DNA of 12,966 nucleotides from Trachelipus rathkii (GCA_015478945.1 JABUQX010142662.1:22501-35466), one strand, 5' to 3'. Counted from the stretch's first letter, positions 1 to 9,873 are shown. Made by a program: numbers and translations. Notes: a model not told the origin generated them from the letters alone.

Positions 1-1046
1 ATATGTTAGAGATATGCTTGAAAAAGTGTGATAGGTTACGTTTTGTACACTGTTAGATACTACTGTTGTTAAGTGTGGGACTTTGTTAATGTTAGTAGTT
101 TATTCGTTGATTAGTGTATAAAGAAATTGTTTTTATGTTATGTTTAACCTAAATGATACTCAAAATGCGAGTTGAATCAATAGATCAATATATTCTTAGT
201 TCAGGTTATGATATGTTATCTTTATTGATGCTAAAACTTTCATCACGTTAGCGCGTATATTCGTTAGTCAGTATATAAAGAACTTATTTTTTGTTATGTT
301 TATCAAAATGATACTCAATATGATTGAATCTATAGATCCAATAGATCATGGAAGAATTGGGTGGGGGAGAGGTAGAGGACAGATGGTTTGATTCCCCTGT
401 TGTCGATTTACAGCTTTAAAATCAGTAAACTATTACACTTTAGTACGATATTTTATTCAAAGAACTTGTTTTTATGTTATGTTTGGATAAAACTTTGTTA
501 TTTTTTATGTTATGTTTGGATAAAACTTTGTTATGTTTGCAATTATTTGTTGGGTTTATGATATTTAGGTATGGTTATGATGAAATTTTGTTAAATTTTG
601 CTATGTTTAATGTAAAAAACTGTTACGTTAGCTTTATATTCGCTGTCAGTATGATAATTAGACGGGGTTACGCTAAATTTTTGTTAAATATTGACATGTT
701 AATGTAAAATTAACATTGATATGCTAGAGATATGGTTGAAAAAGTGTGAATAGGTTACGGTTTGTACGCTGTGATAGGTACTTTACTGTTGCTAAGTATG
801 GAACTTTGTCAATATTAGTAGTTTATTCGTGCGTAAGGTGTGCTAGGTTTGTCGTTGTACATTATATTCTTAGTTCTGGTAATGCTATGTTAGCTTTATT
901 AATGTGAAAACAATGTTACGTTAGCATATATTCGTTGGTAAATATATAAAGGACTTATTTTTGTGTTATGTTTATCCGAAATGATACTCGAAATGTGACA
1001 TGAATCAACAGACCACAAGATCATGGAAGGGTGGGTGGATGGCTGG
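1..1046. repeat. ~290-bp satellite array, block 1
   Basis: Tandem, diverged copies of a ~290-bp AT-rich monomer. An easy anchor is the TTACGTTAGCATATATTCG motif, here near 243, 622 and 914 (622 to 914 is 292 bp). Other recurring words are GTGTGAATAGGTTACGTT, ACTTTACTGTTGTTAAG and AACTTTGTTAATGTTAG. Short open frames here (for example 474-707) are chance products of the repeat: they contain duplicated low-complexity stretches and no recognisable domain. The block contains two cassette endings (near 320-440 and 985-1046), each with a GATC/AATAG tract followed by a G-rich run. It is cut off at about 1046 by the nested insertion. Confidence 0.85.
359..378 (+). other. G-rich cassette tract, copy 1
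   Basis: A G-rich run follows an AATAGATCATGG tract and precedes the GGTTTGATT motif of the satellite. It is the first of six tracts in equivalent satellite positions (359, 1024, 4172, 5972, 7183 and 8726). Here the G-runs are short, so quadruplex potential is weak. Confidence 0.5.
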
Positions 1047-1621
<575 letters not shown>

Positions 1622-1753
1622 TTTAGAGAGGAAGCCCTTGGATTCTTTTTTAGTGTTTTGCTTTACTGTCACTTCATTTTATTACTAAATGTACACAAAT
1701 TAAAAACATTGTTAAAGACACTTTTTTTTAATGAAATAAATTTTAAAAAGGAA

Positions 1754-1792
1754 AGCTAATTTTCGTCCCGACACGCGAGACCTCTTCAGGCT
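1754..1792 (-). ncRNA. Hammerhead ribozyme-like motif, left PLE arm
   Basis: On the minus strand the sequence has AGC, then CTGAAGA (fits the core CUGANGA; the N position is free), a short stem-loop, then GAAA, then AATTA and GCT. The stem is UCUCG/CGGGA with a 5-nt loop CGTGT, closed near the core by a G-C pair after one bulged G (position 1781). AGC and GCT could form the start of stem I. AATT is self-complementary and could give a dimeric stem III. PLEs are known to carry hammerhead motifs with very short stem III in their terminal regions, and this lies just after the ORF end. Activity is uncertain because of the bulge and short stems. Confidence 0.65.
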
Positions 1793-1826
1793 AAGGGACT
1801 GGATTTCTTTCTTGATCTTCATCAGT

Positions 1827-2943
1827 TCAAGTGTGCTTCAGTTGGTCTGCTATTTTCTTCATGGTGTTGTTGAAATATTTTGATGTTTTCAGATATTCAT
1901 TTTGTATAAAATCTATCTTAACTTCACCGGGATGCTTATTGTAGTTGTTGCAATTCCATGATTTTGCGATGGTTCGTGTGATTGATATTTCTGATCATCT
2001 TTATATTGTTGATATTGATAGAGTGGCCTGTGTTACGCCTATGACTTGTTAAAGCTGAATTTATACTGTCCTTGTGCAGGTCATCTGTATGTTGATTTTT
2101 TCTTCTTTGCAAATCTATGGTTTCACCTATATATGTTTTATTGCAAGTATTGCAGGGGATGTGATATATACAGCTTTGGGGGAGATTTTCTTTTCGTTTT
2201 GGGGGTTTGAGAATGTTTTTTAAGGTGATGTTATTTGATGGAATGAGGGTAATATTTTTTGGTAATATTTGTTTTAACGAATATAATGGTAATTAAGGAA
2301 TTGGTAAAAAGGAGGTGTTGCTATTTTTCGGGGGAAAGGTGCTATAGTACCTCTTTTTTGCTTTGTTAAATGCTTTTGTGATGAAAAACTCAGGATAGTA
2401 AAGTGATTTAAAAGTATTGTGGATGTATTTAGTTTCTTGTGCTAGAAGAGGGGGAGAGCATATACGAAAGGCACGGAGAAATAGAGATGACAGAACAGCT
2501 AATTTTGTGTTTAGGGAATGATTAGATAGCCAATGTTTATAGTTTGGTGCGAATGTTGGTTTTCTATATATAGTAAATTGCAAGTGATTGTTATTCCATG
2601 TGATTAAGGTATCGAGGAAGGGGATAGAGTTGGAAGGATGAATAGAGTTAATATAGTTTAGGACATCATTAGGGTTGGTGTTGTGAGGGAGGAGACAAAA
2701 ATGTCATCTACATATCTAATCCATAAACTATTGTTTAATAAAGGGTGGGGTAAAATATGATAAAATTCTGTTAGTTCCATATATATGTTACTGAGTATGG
2801 GAGACAGTGGGGATCCCATACTCAGGCCGAAAGTTTGTTTGTAATATTTGCCATTAAAATGAAAGAAGTTATGTTGTATTATAAATTCCCCTTCCGTTTG
2901 ATCATTAATCATTAACCATTCATCAATAATCATTAATCATTAA
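1827..2943 (-). pseudogene. PLE reverse transcriptase / GIY-YIG polyprotein, broken
   Basis: Reading from 2943 down, the first open part (2658-2933) carries NGKYYKQTFGLSMGSPLSP and RYVDDIF; the catalytic YVDD is encoded at 2703-2714. A frameshift follows at about 2670-2690. The next frame has IPFLDTL, YRKPT and a SNHSLNTKLA block, the usual PLE RT/thumb order. It meets a TAA stop at 2293-2295 but continues in the same frame to CIYHIPCNTCNKTYIGET, the CCHH-like Cys pair and YIG motif of the GIY-YIG endonuclease. A ~17-bp deletion near 1953-1960, relative to the right arm, then breaks the C-terminus. The ancestral stop maps to 1827-1829. The N-terminal third or more is missing. Role if intact: target-primed reverse transcription, with GIY-YIG as the nicking nuclease. 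Confidence 0.85.
2293..2355 (-). other. 57-bp segment with nonsense codon, missing from right arm
   Basis: Relative to 2996-3012 in the right arm, the left arm contains 19 extra codons here, including the TAA at 2293-2295. The right arm lacks exactly this stretch in frame, with a short TTAC/TTACC microhomology at the junction. The boundaries given are approximate. Confidence 0.6.
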
Positions 2944-2945
2944 TC
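2880..2945. other. Head-to-head junction of PLE copies with (ATTAATC)-like repeat
   Basis: Between the last RT coding sequence of the minus-strand copy and the start of the plus-strand copy lies a short imperfect tandem of ATTAATC-type units (about 2906-2944). Shared inverted sequence begins abruptly at CAAAGC (2945) and mirrors 2365. The simple repeat may reflect slippage or filler DNA at the junction, or a diverged piece of coding sequence. Confidence 0.6.
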
Positions 2946-3440
2946 AAAGCAAAAAAGAGGTACTATAGCACCTTTCCCCCGAAAAATAGCAACACCTCCT
3001 TTTTACTCATTCCATCAAATAACATCACCTTAAAAAACATTCTCAAACCCCCAAAACGAAAAGAAAATCTCCCCCAAAGCTGTATATATCACATCCCCTG
3101 CAATACTTGCAATAAAACATATATAGGTGAAACCATAGATTTGCAAAGAAAAAATCAACATACAGATGACCTGCACAAGGACAGCATAAATTCAGCTTTA
3201 ACAAGTCATAGGCGTAACACAGGCCACTCTATCAATATCAACAATATAAAGATGATCAGAAATATCAATCACACGAACCATCGCAAAATCATGGAATCCT
3301 TTTGCATTTATAATAGTAACAACTACAATAAGCATCCCGGTGAAGTTAAGATAGATTTTATACAAAATGAATATCTGAAAACATCAAAATATTTCAACAA
3401 CACCATGAAAAAAATAGCAGACCAACTGAAACACACTTGA
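2946..3440 (+). CDS. PLE C-terminal fragment with GIY-YIG endonuclease domain
   Basis: An uninterrupted frame of about 164 codons beginning at the copy junction (5' partial, no own start) and ending at TGA 3438-3440. It starts in the post-RT linker (KKRYYSTFPPKNS), continues through LKNILKPPKRK, then has the Cys pair and YIG motif in CIYHIPCNTCNKTYIGET (about 3081-3134). A HRRNTGHSINI block follows, and the conserved Glu in KIMES. The C-terminus (about 50 residues more) is intact here and frameshifted in the left arm. It has a 57-bp in-frame deletion in the linker and lost one Arg codon near 3150 compared with the left arm. Lacking RT, it is at most a passive fragment. Translation from TTG 3141, as a simple ORF caller might pick, would omit the Cys and YIG motifs. 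Confidence 0.8.
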   Translation, partial: KAKKRYYSTFPPKNSNTSFLLIPSNNITLKNILKPPKRKENLPQSCIYHIPCNTCNKTYIGETIDLQRKNQHTDDLHKDSINSALTSHRRNTGHSININNIKMIRNINHTNHRKIMESFCIYNSNNYNKHPGEVKIDFIQNEYLKTSKYFNNTMKKIADQLKHT

Positions 3441-3474
3441 ACTGATGAAGATCAAGAAAGAAATCCAGTCCCTT

Positions 3475-3513
3475 AGCCTGAAGAGATCTCGCGTGTCGGG
3501 ACGAAAATTAGCT
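3475..3513 (+). ncRNA. Hammerhead ribozyme-like motif, right PLE arm
   Basis: Mirror of 1754-1792. Core: CTGAAGA at 3478-3484 (CUGANGA), GAAA at 3503-3506. Stem II pairs 3487-3491 with 3497-3501 around loop 3492-3496; G3485 pairs with C3502 and A3486 is bulged. AATT 3506-3509 would be the dimeric stem III, A3510 the nucleotide 5' of cleavage, and GCT 3511-3513 can pair with AGC 3475-3477. The only difference from the left arm within this span is at the bulged position (A here, G there), so the predicted pairs are unchanged. It begins 35 bp after the ORF stop, where PLE terminal ribozymes can sit. Confidence 0.65.
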
Positions 3514-3676
3514 TTCCTTTTTAAAATTTATTTCATTAAAAAAAAAGTGTCTTTAACAATGTTTTTAATTTGTGTACATTTAGTAATAAAATGAAGTGAC
3601 AGTAAAGCATAATACTAAAAAAGAATCCAAGGGCTTCCTCTCTAAAGTAAATATATCACTACGACAAAGTAGTTCT

Positions 3677-4165
<489 letters not shown>

Positions 4166-4171
4166 CCTAGT

Positions 4172-4205
4172 GGGAGAGGAGGGGAGGGGAGGGGAGGGGA
4201 TGGGT
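4172..4205 (+). other. G-rich cassette tract, strong G-quadruplex candidate
   Basis: Four GGGG runs separated by single A residues, preceded by GGGAGAGGA and followed by TGGG. This meets the usual four-run, short-loop quadruplex pattern. It occupies the same place in the satellite cassette as the other G-rich tracts and is followed by TTTTGATTTACTGATTTACTG. It is also the point where satellite resumes after the nested insertion. Confidence 0.75.
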
Positions 4206-4878
4206 GTTTTGATTTACTGATTTACTGCTTTAGGATCGGTAAACTATTACACTTTACTACGATATTTTATTCAAAGAACTTATTTTTATGCTATGTCTGG
4301 ATAAAACTTTGTTATGTTTGCAATTATTTGTTGGGGATTATGATAGTTAGGTAAGGTTATGATAAATTTTTGTTAAATATTACTATGTTAATGTAAAAAC
4401 TTTGTTACGTTAGCATATATTCGTTGGTCTGTATGATAATTAGACAAGGTTATGAAAATTTTTTGTTAAATATTACTGTGTCAATGTAAAATTAACGTTA
4501 ATATGTTAGAGATATGCTTGAAAAAGTATGAATAGGTTACGTTTTGCATGCAATGTTAGTTACTTTACTGATGTTAAGTGCGGAACTTTGTTAATGTTAA
4601 CAGTTTATTCATGCGTAAGTTGTGTTAGGTTTGTCGTTGTACATTATTTTCTTAGTTCGGGTTATGCTATGTTAGCTTTATTGATGTGAAAACTTTATTA
4701 CGTTAGCGTATATTCATTGATCAGTATGATAATTAGCCAATGTTATGATAAATTTTTTGTTAAATATTACCATGTTAATGTAAAATTAACATTGTTATGT
4801 TGGAAAAAGTGTGAATAGGTTACGTTTTTGTATGTTATGTTAGTTACTTTACTGTTGTTAAGTGTGAAACTTTGTTAA
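4206..4878. repeat. ~290-bp satellite array, block 2
   Basis: Two monomers with anchors near 4404 and 4698 (294 bp apart). They begin with the post-cassette sequence GTAAACTATTACACTTTA also seen near 425-445. The block breaks off at AACTTTGTTAA (about 4878), in mid-monomer. Confidence 0.85.
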
Positions 4879-4883
4879 CAAAA

Positions 4884-4960
4884 CAAGAATCAATGGTATT
4901 GCGTAATGTTTCGAAAACGAACCAGACAAGAATCATAGGTATTGCATAATGTTTCGAAAA
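4884..4960. repeat. Two-copy 43-bp direct repeat
   Basis: CAAGAATCAATGGTATTG at 4884 and CAAGAATCATAGGTATTG at 4927 begin two near-identical ~34-bp segments, both ending GTTTCGAAAA, with a 43-bp period. It sits just inside the left edge of the insertion, upstream of the gene-like region, and could be regulatory or simple duplication. Confidence 0.75.
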
Positions 4961-5181
4961 GTGGGAGGAGTTTGAGCAAATTCTCGAATTGTATCTGATA
5001 ACTCTAGTGAAACAGGAAATACAAATACAAACGTGAAACGAATTGCTCGTAAGGCATAGATATGAAAATACAAATATCTGATGCGATTTCATGTTTAAAC
5101 AAAGCTGTACATGGCATGTTGTATAGACTTTTGAACCGTTATGGTTCGTTCGTGCGCTATATCCTTGTTTACTCTCTTCTG

Positions 5182-5186
5182 ATTGG
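5182..5186 (-). promoter_or_regulatory. Inverted CCAAT box
   Basis: ATTGG within CTGATTGGTTG, about 85 bp upstream of the ATG at 5271. The context matches the common CCAAT-box core. No convincing TATA box was found; CTATATC near 5157 is the nearest. Short motif, weak alone. Confidence 0.3.
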
Positions 5187-5270
5187 TTGAAAGAAAGAAT
5201 CTCATTACCTTTGAGGACTGCTTACGCACACGATTTCCATCAGTAAGACATTTTTCGCTGTGCTGGTACG

Positions 5271-5710
5271 ATGACATCTCCTCGTATCTCTACGCTTGTT
5301 GTTGATATCTTTACGAGGTCTTTCGTTATACCTAATGATGTGTCATTTATATTTATTCGTAAATCAAATGGAGACCGATACATTGTTTGTATTGAGGTTC
5401 AAATAATAGACCCTTATTCATTTCTGTTGAAGAATTCATCAAGATTATCGACACCGTTGCAGCTTGGGTAACGGATGAGAGTGTGTTATCCGATGGATCG
5501 AGGCGTAGTGAAATATCTGACTGGGGAGACAGTGGATACGTTTACTTCTCTCTGGAGCGAGAGAATGAATGCTGTTGAACCCAAATATGCAGAAAAATGG
5601 TTTACTGTTGCAGGTGTATTTATATTTACATCCTTTCAAAGGGTGTTGAATCTCTGGAGAGATATATAGAACTTGCTCAATTTATACAGAATCCTCTGTC
5701 CCATGATTAG
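5271..5710 (+). pseudogene. Unrecognised small gene, frame broken several times
   Basis: Coding-like sequence starts at ATG 5271. The first frame gives FIRKSNGDRYIVCIEVQ (to about 5402). The next frame continues naturally with LFISVEEFIKIIDTVAAW and an acidic/serine stretch from about 5402 to the TGA at 5576-5578. The first frame (KYAEKWFTVAGVFIFTSFQ, about 5560-5640) and then the second frame (GVESLERYIELAQF) fit best after that, ending at TAG 5708-5710. The shifts fall at or near short A runs (5401-5403 and 5635-5640). Total length would be about 145 residues. I do not recognise the protein; the charged and hydrophobic patterning suggests a small globular protein, not noise. AATAAA follows 20 bp after the last stop. 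It could be a young pseudogene or indel errors in the assembly. Confidence 0.45.
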
Positions 5711-5728
5711 ATGAATTAATATGTTTAA

Positions 5729-5734
5729 AATAAA
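5729..5734 (+). terminator. AATAAA polyadenylation signal
   Basis: A canonical AATAAA hexamer 19 bp after the TAG at 5708-5710. Downstream DNA is T-rich. In AT-rich DNA the hexamer is common by chance; its position supports the gene-like reading. Confidence 0.35.
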
Positions 5735-5822
5735 GCGTATGTTTTTATGTATTTATATAATGCTCTTTTCATTGAAAATTATATGTTATAAAAATGAAAA
5801 CTTGTTTTACTTCCCCCATGTG

Positions 5823-6060
5823 AACTTTATTGGTTAAGATGCTAGTGATGACTGTTTATTCGTTCGGCTGTTGTGTTAAGTATGTTATGTTTATAGTTTA
5901 ACATTACCGTGGGTAAAACTTTGTTATGTTAGCTGTTATCCTAATTAGATCAATAGATCTATAGATCATGGATGGGTTGGGGATGGTGGGGTGGATGGTT
6001 TGATTTACTGATTTACTGTTTTACTGCTTTAGTGTATGTAAAAATGTAAATTTTTTACGT
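5823..6060. repeat. Satellite, block 3 (cassette end)
   Basis: Resumed satellite with GTTTATTCG, then TTAGATCAATAGATCTATAGATCATGG, a G-rich tract (5972-5998), GTTTGATTTACTGATTTACTG and the post-cassette GTATGTAAAAATGTAAATTTTTTACGTTATAAA. The last phrase recurs at 7249-7278. Confidence 0.8.
5972..5998 (+). other. G-rich cassette tract
   Basis: Runs of GGG, GGGG and GGGG plus GG pairs separated by short T/A loops, in the same place as the 4172 and 7183 tracts. Quadruplex potential is moderate because the fourth run is only GG. Confidence 0.55.
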
Positions 6061-6240
6061 TATAAATATAAAGGAATAAAATTTTTAAAAAAAAAAAAAA
6101 TTTAAAGAAATAAAATTAAAAATAAATAAGTTTTTTAAAAACAAAAATTTTTAAAGAAATGAAATTAAAAATAAATAAAAGTTTTTTTAAAAACAAAAAG
6201 TTTTTGAAGAAAGGAAATTAAAAATAAATAAAATAAATAA
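6060..6240. repeat. AT-rich subrepeat (~50 bp unit)
   Basis: Imperfect tandem of AAAGAAATGAAATTAAAAAT plus AAATAAAAGTTTTTTAAAAAC units, about three copies. The right flank GTTAAATGAATATTTACC and CATCAGCTTCGTAC recurs after the second array (7540-7570), so the whole cassette was duplicated. Confidence 0.8.
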
Positions 6241-7256
6241 ACCAACACAGCACGATACTGTTTTGTTAAATGAATATTTACCACATCAGCTTCGTACATG
6301 TTCGTTCTGTATGCATTGTTAGTTACTTTACTGTTGTTAACTATGGAACTTTGTTATTGTTAGCAGTTTATTCGAGCGTAAGGTATGTTAGGTTTTATCA
6401 TTATGCGTTATATTCTTAGTTCAGGCTAAGATATGTAAGCTTTATTGATGTGGAAACTTTGTTACGTCAGCATATATTCGTTGGCTAGTATGATAATTAG
6501 GTTAGGTTATAGTAAATTATTGTTAAATGTTACTATGTTAATGTAAAAATAACAGTGATATGTTAGAGATATGTTTGAAAAAAAAGTGTGAATAGGGTAC
6601 GTTCTGTATGCAATGTTAGTTACTTTACTGTTGTTAAGTATGAAACTTTGTTAATATTGACTGTTTATTCGTGTTTAAGATGTGTTAGGTTTGTGGATGT
6701 ACATTATATTCTTAGTTCAGGTTATATGTTAGCTTTATTGAAGTGAAAACTTTGGTACGTTAACATACATTCGTTGGTCAGTATGATAATTAGGTTAGGT
6801 CATGATAAATTTTTGTTAAATGTTGTTATGTTAATGTAAAATAACAGTGATATGTTAAAGATATGTTTGAAAAAAAAAGTGTGAATAGGGTACGGTCTGT
6901 ATGCAACGTTAGTTACTTTCCTGTTGTTAAGTATGGTACTTTGTTAATGGTGACTGTTTATTCGTGTTTAAGGTATGTTAGGTTTGATGTTATACTTCAT
7001 ATTCTTACATCAGGTTATGTTATGTTAGCTTTAATGATGTGAAAACTTTGTTATGTCAACATATATTCGAGGGTTAGTATAAAAAGAACATATTTTTATG
7101 CTATGTTTATCCAAAATGACACTCGAAATATGACTTGAATCAATAGTTCAATAGATCAAAAGATCAATACCTCAATAGATCAGGGTTGGGACGGGAGGGG
7201 GAGGGATGGGTGGCTTGATTTACTGATTCACTGATTTAGCGCTTTAGTGTATGTAA
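6241..7256. repeat. ~290-bp satellite array, block 4
   Basis: Three monomers with anchors near 6461, 6754 and 7050 (293 and 296 bp). The last is the cassette-type variant, where AGTATAAAAAGAAC replaces AGTATGATAATTAG. It is followed by a GATCAATA tract (7139-7182), a G-rich tract (7183-7213) and TTTGATTTACTG-type words (about 7216-7240). Confidence 0.85.
7183..7213 (+). other. G-rich cassette tract, G-quadruplex candidate
   Basis: Six G-runs of at least three (GGG, GGG, GGG, GGGGG, GGG, GGG) separated by loops of one to two bases. This meets the standard quadruplex pattern, in the equivalent cassette position. Confidence 0.75.
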
Positions 7257-7516
7257 AAATGTAAATTTTTTACGTTATAAACATAAAAAAGAATAAATTT
7301 TTTAGTAAAAACAAAAAGTTTTAAGAAGAAATAAAATTAAAAATAAATAAGTTTTTTAAAAAACAAAAGTTTTAAAAAAATAAAATTAAAAATAAATAAA
7401 AGTTTTTAAAAAAAAAGTTTTAAAGAAATGAAATTAAAAATAAATAAAAGTTTTTTAAAAACAAAAAGTTTTAAAGAAATGAAATTAAAAATAAATAAAA
7501 TAAATAAATAAATAAA
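7257..7516. repeat. AT-rich subrepeat (~50 bp unit), longer copy
   Basis: Same unit as at 6060-6240 but about four to five copies. Near-identical flanks on both sides show that the arrays are homologous and differ by unit number. Confidence 0.8.
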
Positions 7517-7520
7517 CAAA

Positions 7521-8790
7521 CACAGCACCATACTAATTTGTTAAATGAATATTTACCGCTTCAGCTTCGTACCTCTTCGTTCTGGATGCATTGCTAGTTA
7601 GTTTACTGTTGTTAAGTATGAAACTTTGTTAATGTTAACTGTTTATTCGTGTTTAAGATGTGTTAGGTTTGTGGGTGTACATTATATTCGTAGTTCAGGT
7701 GATGCTATGTTTGCTTTATTGATGTGAAAACTTTGTTACGTTAGCATATATTCATTGATCAGTATGACAATTAGACAAGGTTATGATAAAATTTTGTTAA
7801 ATATTACTATGTTAATGTAAAAATATCCATGATATTTTAGAAAAAGTGTGAGTAGGTTACGTTCTGCGCTCAATGTTAGTTACTTTACTGTTGTTAAGTA
7901 TGGAACTTTGTTAATGTTAGCAGTTTATTCGTACTTAAAGCGTGTTAGGTTTGTCGTTGTACATTATATTCTTAGTTCAGATTATGATATGTTAGCATTA
8001 TTGATGTGAAAACTTTGTCGCATTAGCATATATATTCGTTGGTCAGTATGATAATTAGGTTAGGTTATGATAAATTTTTGTTAAATGTTACTATGTCAAT
8101 GTAAGTTACAACGATATGTTAGAGATATGTTTGAGAAAGTGGTGAATAGGTTACATTTTTGTATGCTATGTTAGTTACTTTAATGATGTTATGTGTGGAA
8201 CTTTGTTAATGTTAACAGTTTATTCACGCATAAAGTATGCTAGGTTTTGTCTTTGTACATTATATTCGTAGTTTAGTTGATGCTATGTTTGCTTTATTGA
8301 TGTGGAAACTTTGTTACGTTAGCATATATTCATTGATCAGTATGATAATTAGACAAGGTTATGATAAAATTTTGTTAAATATTACTATGTTAATGTAAAA
8401 TACCCATGATATGTTAGAAAAAGTGTGAGTAGGATACGTTCTGCGCTCAATGTTAGTTACTTTACTGTTGCTAAGTATGGAACTTTGTTAATGTTAGCAG
8501 TTTATTCGTGCTTAATGCGTGTTAGGTTTGTCGTTGTACATTATATTCTTAGTTCAGATTATGACATTTTAGCATTATTGATGTGAAAACTTTGTCGCAT
8601 TAGCATATATTCGTTGGTCGGTATAAAAGAACTTATTTTCATGTTATGTTTATCTAAAATGACACTCGAAATATTACTTGAATCAATAGATCAATAGATC
8701 AATGGATTAATAACTCAACAGATCAGGGTTTGGAGGGGGGAGGGGTGGTTTGATTTACTGATTTACAGCTTTTGGGGTGTGTAAAAACTC
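7521..8790. repeat. ~290-bp satellite array, block 5, with dimeric higher-order structure
   Basis: Four anchors near 7735, 8017, 8313 and 8594. Monomers 1 and 3 share CATTCATTGATCAG-type endings and TTGATGTGGAAACTTTG-like words. Monomers 2 and 4 share GTCGCATTAGCATATAT and TTAGCATTATTGATGTG. The rare word CTGCGCTCAATG occurs at 7864 and 8441. The A-B-A-B pattern gives a higher-order period of about 577 bp. The block ends with the usual cassette (8690-8780). Confidence 0.85.
8680..8748 (+). repeat. (ATCAATAG)-type tract and G-rich run of last cassette
   Basis: ATCAATAGATCAATAG with decaying copies, then GATCAGGG and a G-rich run (8726-8748), then GTTTGATTTACTG. This is the last copy of the cassette. 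The 50-bp AT subrepeat that follows other cassettes is reduced here to a short T-rich stretch (8790-8823). Confidence 0.65.
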
Positions 8791-8827
8791 AAATTTTTTT
8801 AATTTTATTTTTAAATTTTTTTTTCTG

Positions 8828-9601
8828 TACATCATAAGAGGATACATTATAAGAAGGTATACCAAGTTTCATTGTTCTATGTCAATTTCCAATGATTGAG
8901 GGGGTTACCATCCCACTCCGGGGTGTGTACGGCTATTTTATCTTTTCTGTATCGATGTTACATTATAAGAAGGCTGTATACCAAGTTTCATCGTTCTATG
9001 TCAATTTCCAATGATTGAGGGGGTCAACCCCCTCTGGGGTGTGTATGGCTATTTAACCCCATATATGATGTGGTTACCTTATAAGAAGGGCATATACCAA
9101 GTTTCATTGTTCTATGTCAATATCCAAGGTTTGGGGGCCAGTAGCCCCCTCTGTAATGCCCATGGTCATTTTACCTAGGCCGCACCTAAAATACTTCCTA
9201 AGAAAGGTATATACCAAGTTTCAGCGCTCTATGTCGATATTTCAGGTTTGGGGGGGAAGAATCCCCCCGTGGGGTGCTCATGGTCATTTCACTTCGTCTA
9301 CAGCATGGATACCTTATATGAGGGGTGTATACCAAGTTTCAGCCTTCTACGTCAATATTCAATATTTGGGGGCTAGTATCCCGCCATGGGGGATGCATGG
9401 TTATGTAACCTCATCTACAATGAAGATACCTTATATGAAGATTGTATAGCGAGTTTCAGCTTTCTACGTCAATATTAAATGTTTGAGGGGGGCCAGCATC
9501 CCCCCATGGGGGATGCATGGTCATGTAACCTCGTTAACGGCGAGTTTACGTTATCCCATAATGGGGTACCAAGTTTGACAGAGATACCATGTCTCAAACT
9601 C

Positions 9602-9602
<1 letters not shown>
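8828..9602. repeat. ~117-bp tandem array, seven units
   Basis: The anchor TACCAAGTTTCA recurs near 8861, 8980, 9097, 9213, 9331, 9448 and 9568 (spacings 119, 117, 116, 118, 117 and 120 bp). Units share CTATGTCAATATCCAA and an ATAAGAAGG-like word, and diverge from left to right. They are unrelated to the 290-bp monomer. The 111-codon frame at 9114-9449 simply spans three units; its residues repeat with the unit (TKFQRSMSIF and YQVSAFYVNI), so I do not call it a gene. Confidence 0.9.
9017..9034. repeat. Hairpin in 117-bp unit (7-bp stem)
   Basis: GAGGGGG, loop TCAA, CCCCCTC: a perfect 7-bp stem. The equivalent place in other units forms GGGGGC/GCCCCC (9133-9149), a six-pair G/C stem (9250-9268) and GGGGGG/CCCCCC (9487-9505); 9367-9384 is weaker. 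Confidence 0.7.
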
Positions 9603-9868
<266 letters not shown>

Positions 9869-9873
9869 CGTAA

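Larger units (their letters stand above)
4878..5822. mobile_element. ~945-bp insertion carrying a gene-like region
   Basis: Satellite stops after TGTGAAACTTTGTTAA (4863-4878) and resumes with a similar TGTGAACTTTATTGGTTAA (5819-5837), an imperfect duplication of the target satellite word. Between them is non-repetitive DNA of more balanced composition with a CCAAT box, a short broken ORF series and an AATAAA signal. It could be a retroposed gene or a captured DNA fragment. No terminal inverted repeats and no clear poly(A) tail were seen. The apparent duplication may simply be the normal satellite sequence. Confidence 0.5.

Noticed and set aside
474..707. 77-codon frame in the satellite
   Set aside because: Begins in a duplicated MLCLDKTLLF segment made by satellite sequence; the other monomers do not keep this frame open.
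4844..5277. Minus-strand frames of 82 and 60 codons in the inserted DNA
   Set aside because: They run opposite to the coding-like plus-strand region or over the direct repeat, have no recognisable domain, and one overlaps satellite.
6490..6510. TTAGGTTAGG words as arthropod-type telomeric repeat
   Set aside because: Only two units, inside the satellite monomer and recurring with it; no longer (TTAGG)n is present.
9114..9449. 111-codon plus-strand frame as a repeat protein
   Set aside because: It covers three units of the 117-bp array whose lengths are not all multiples of three; openness is local and the residues merely repeat with the DNA unit.
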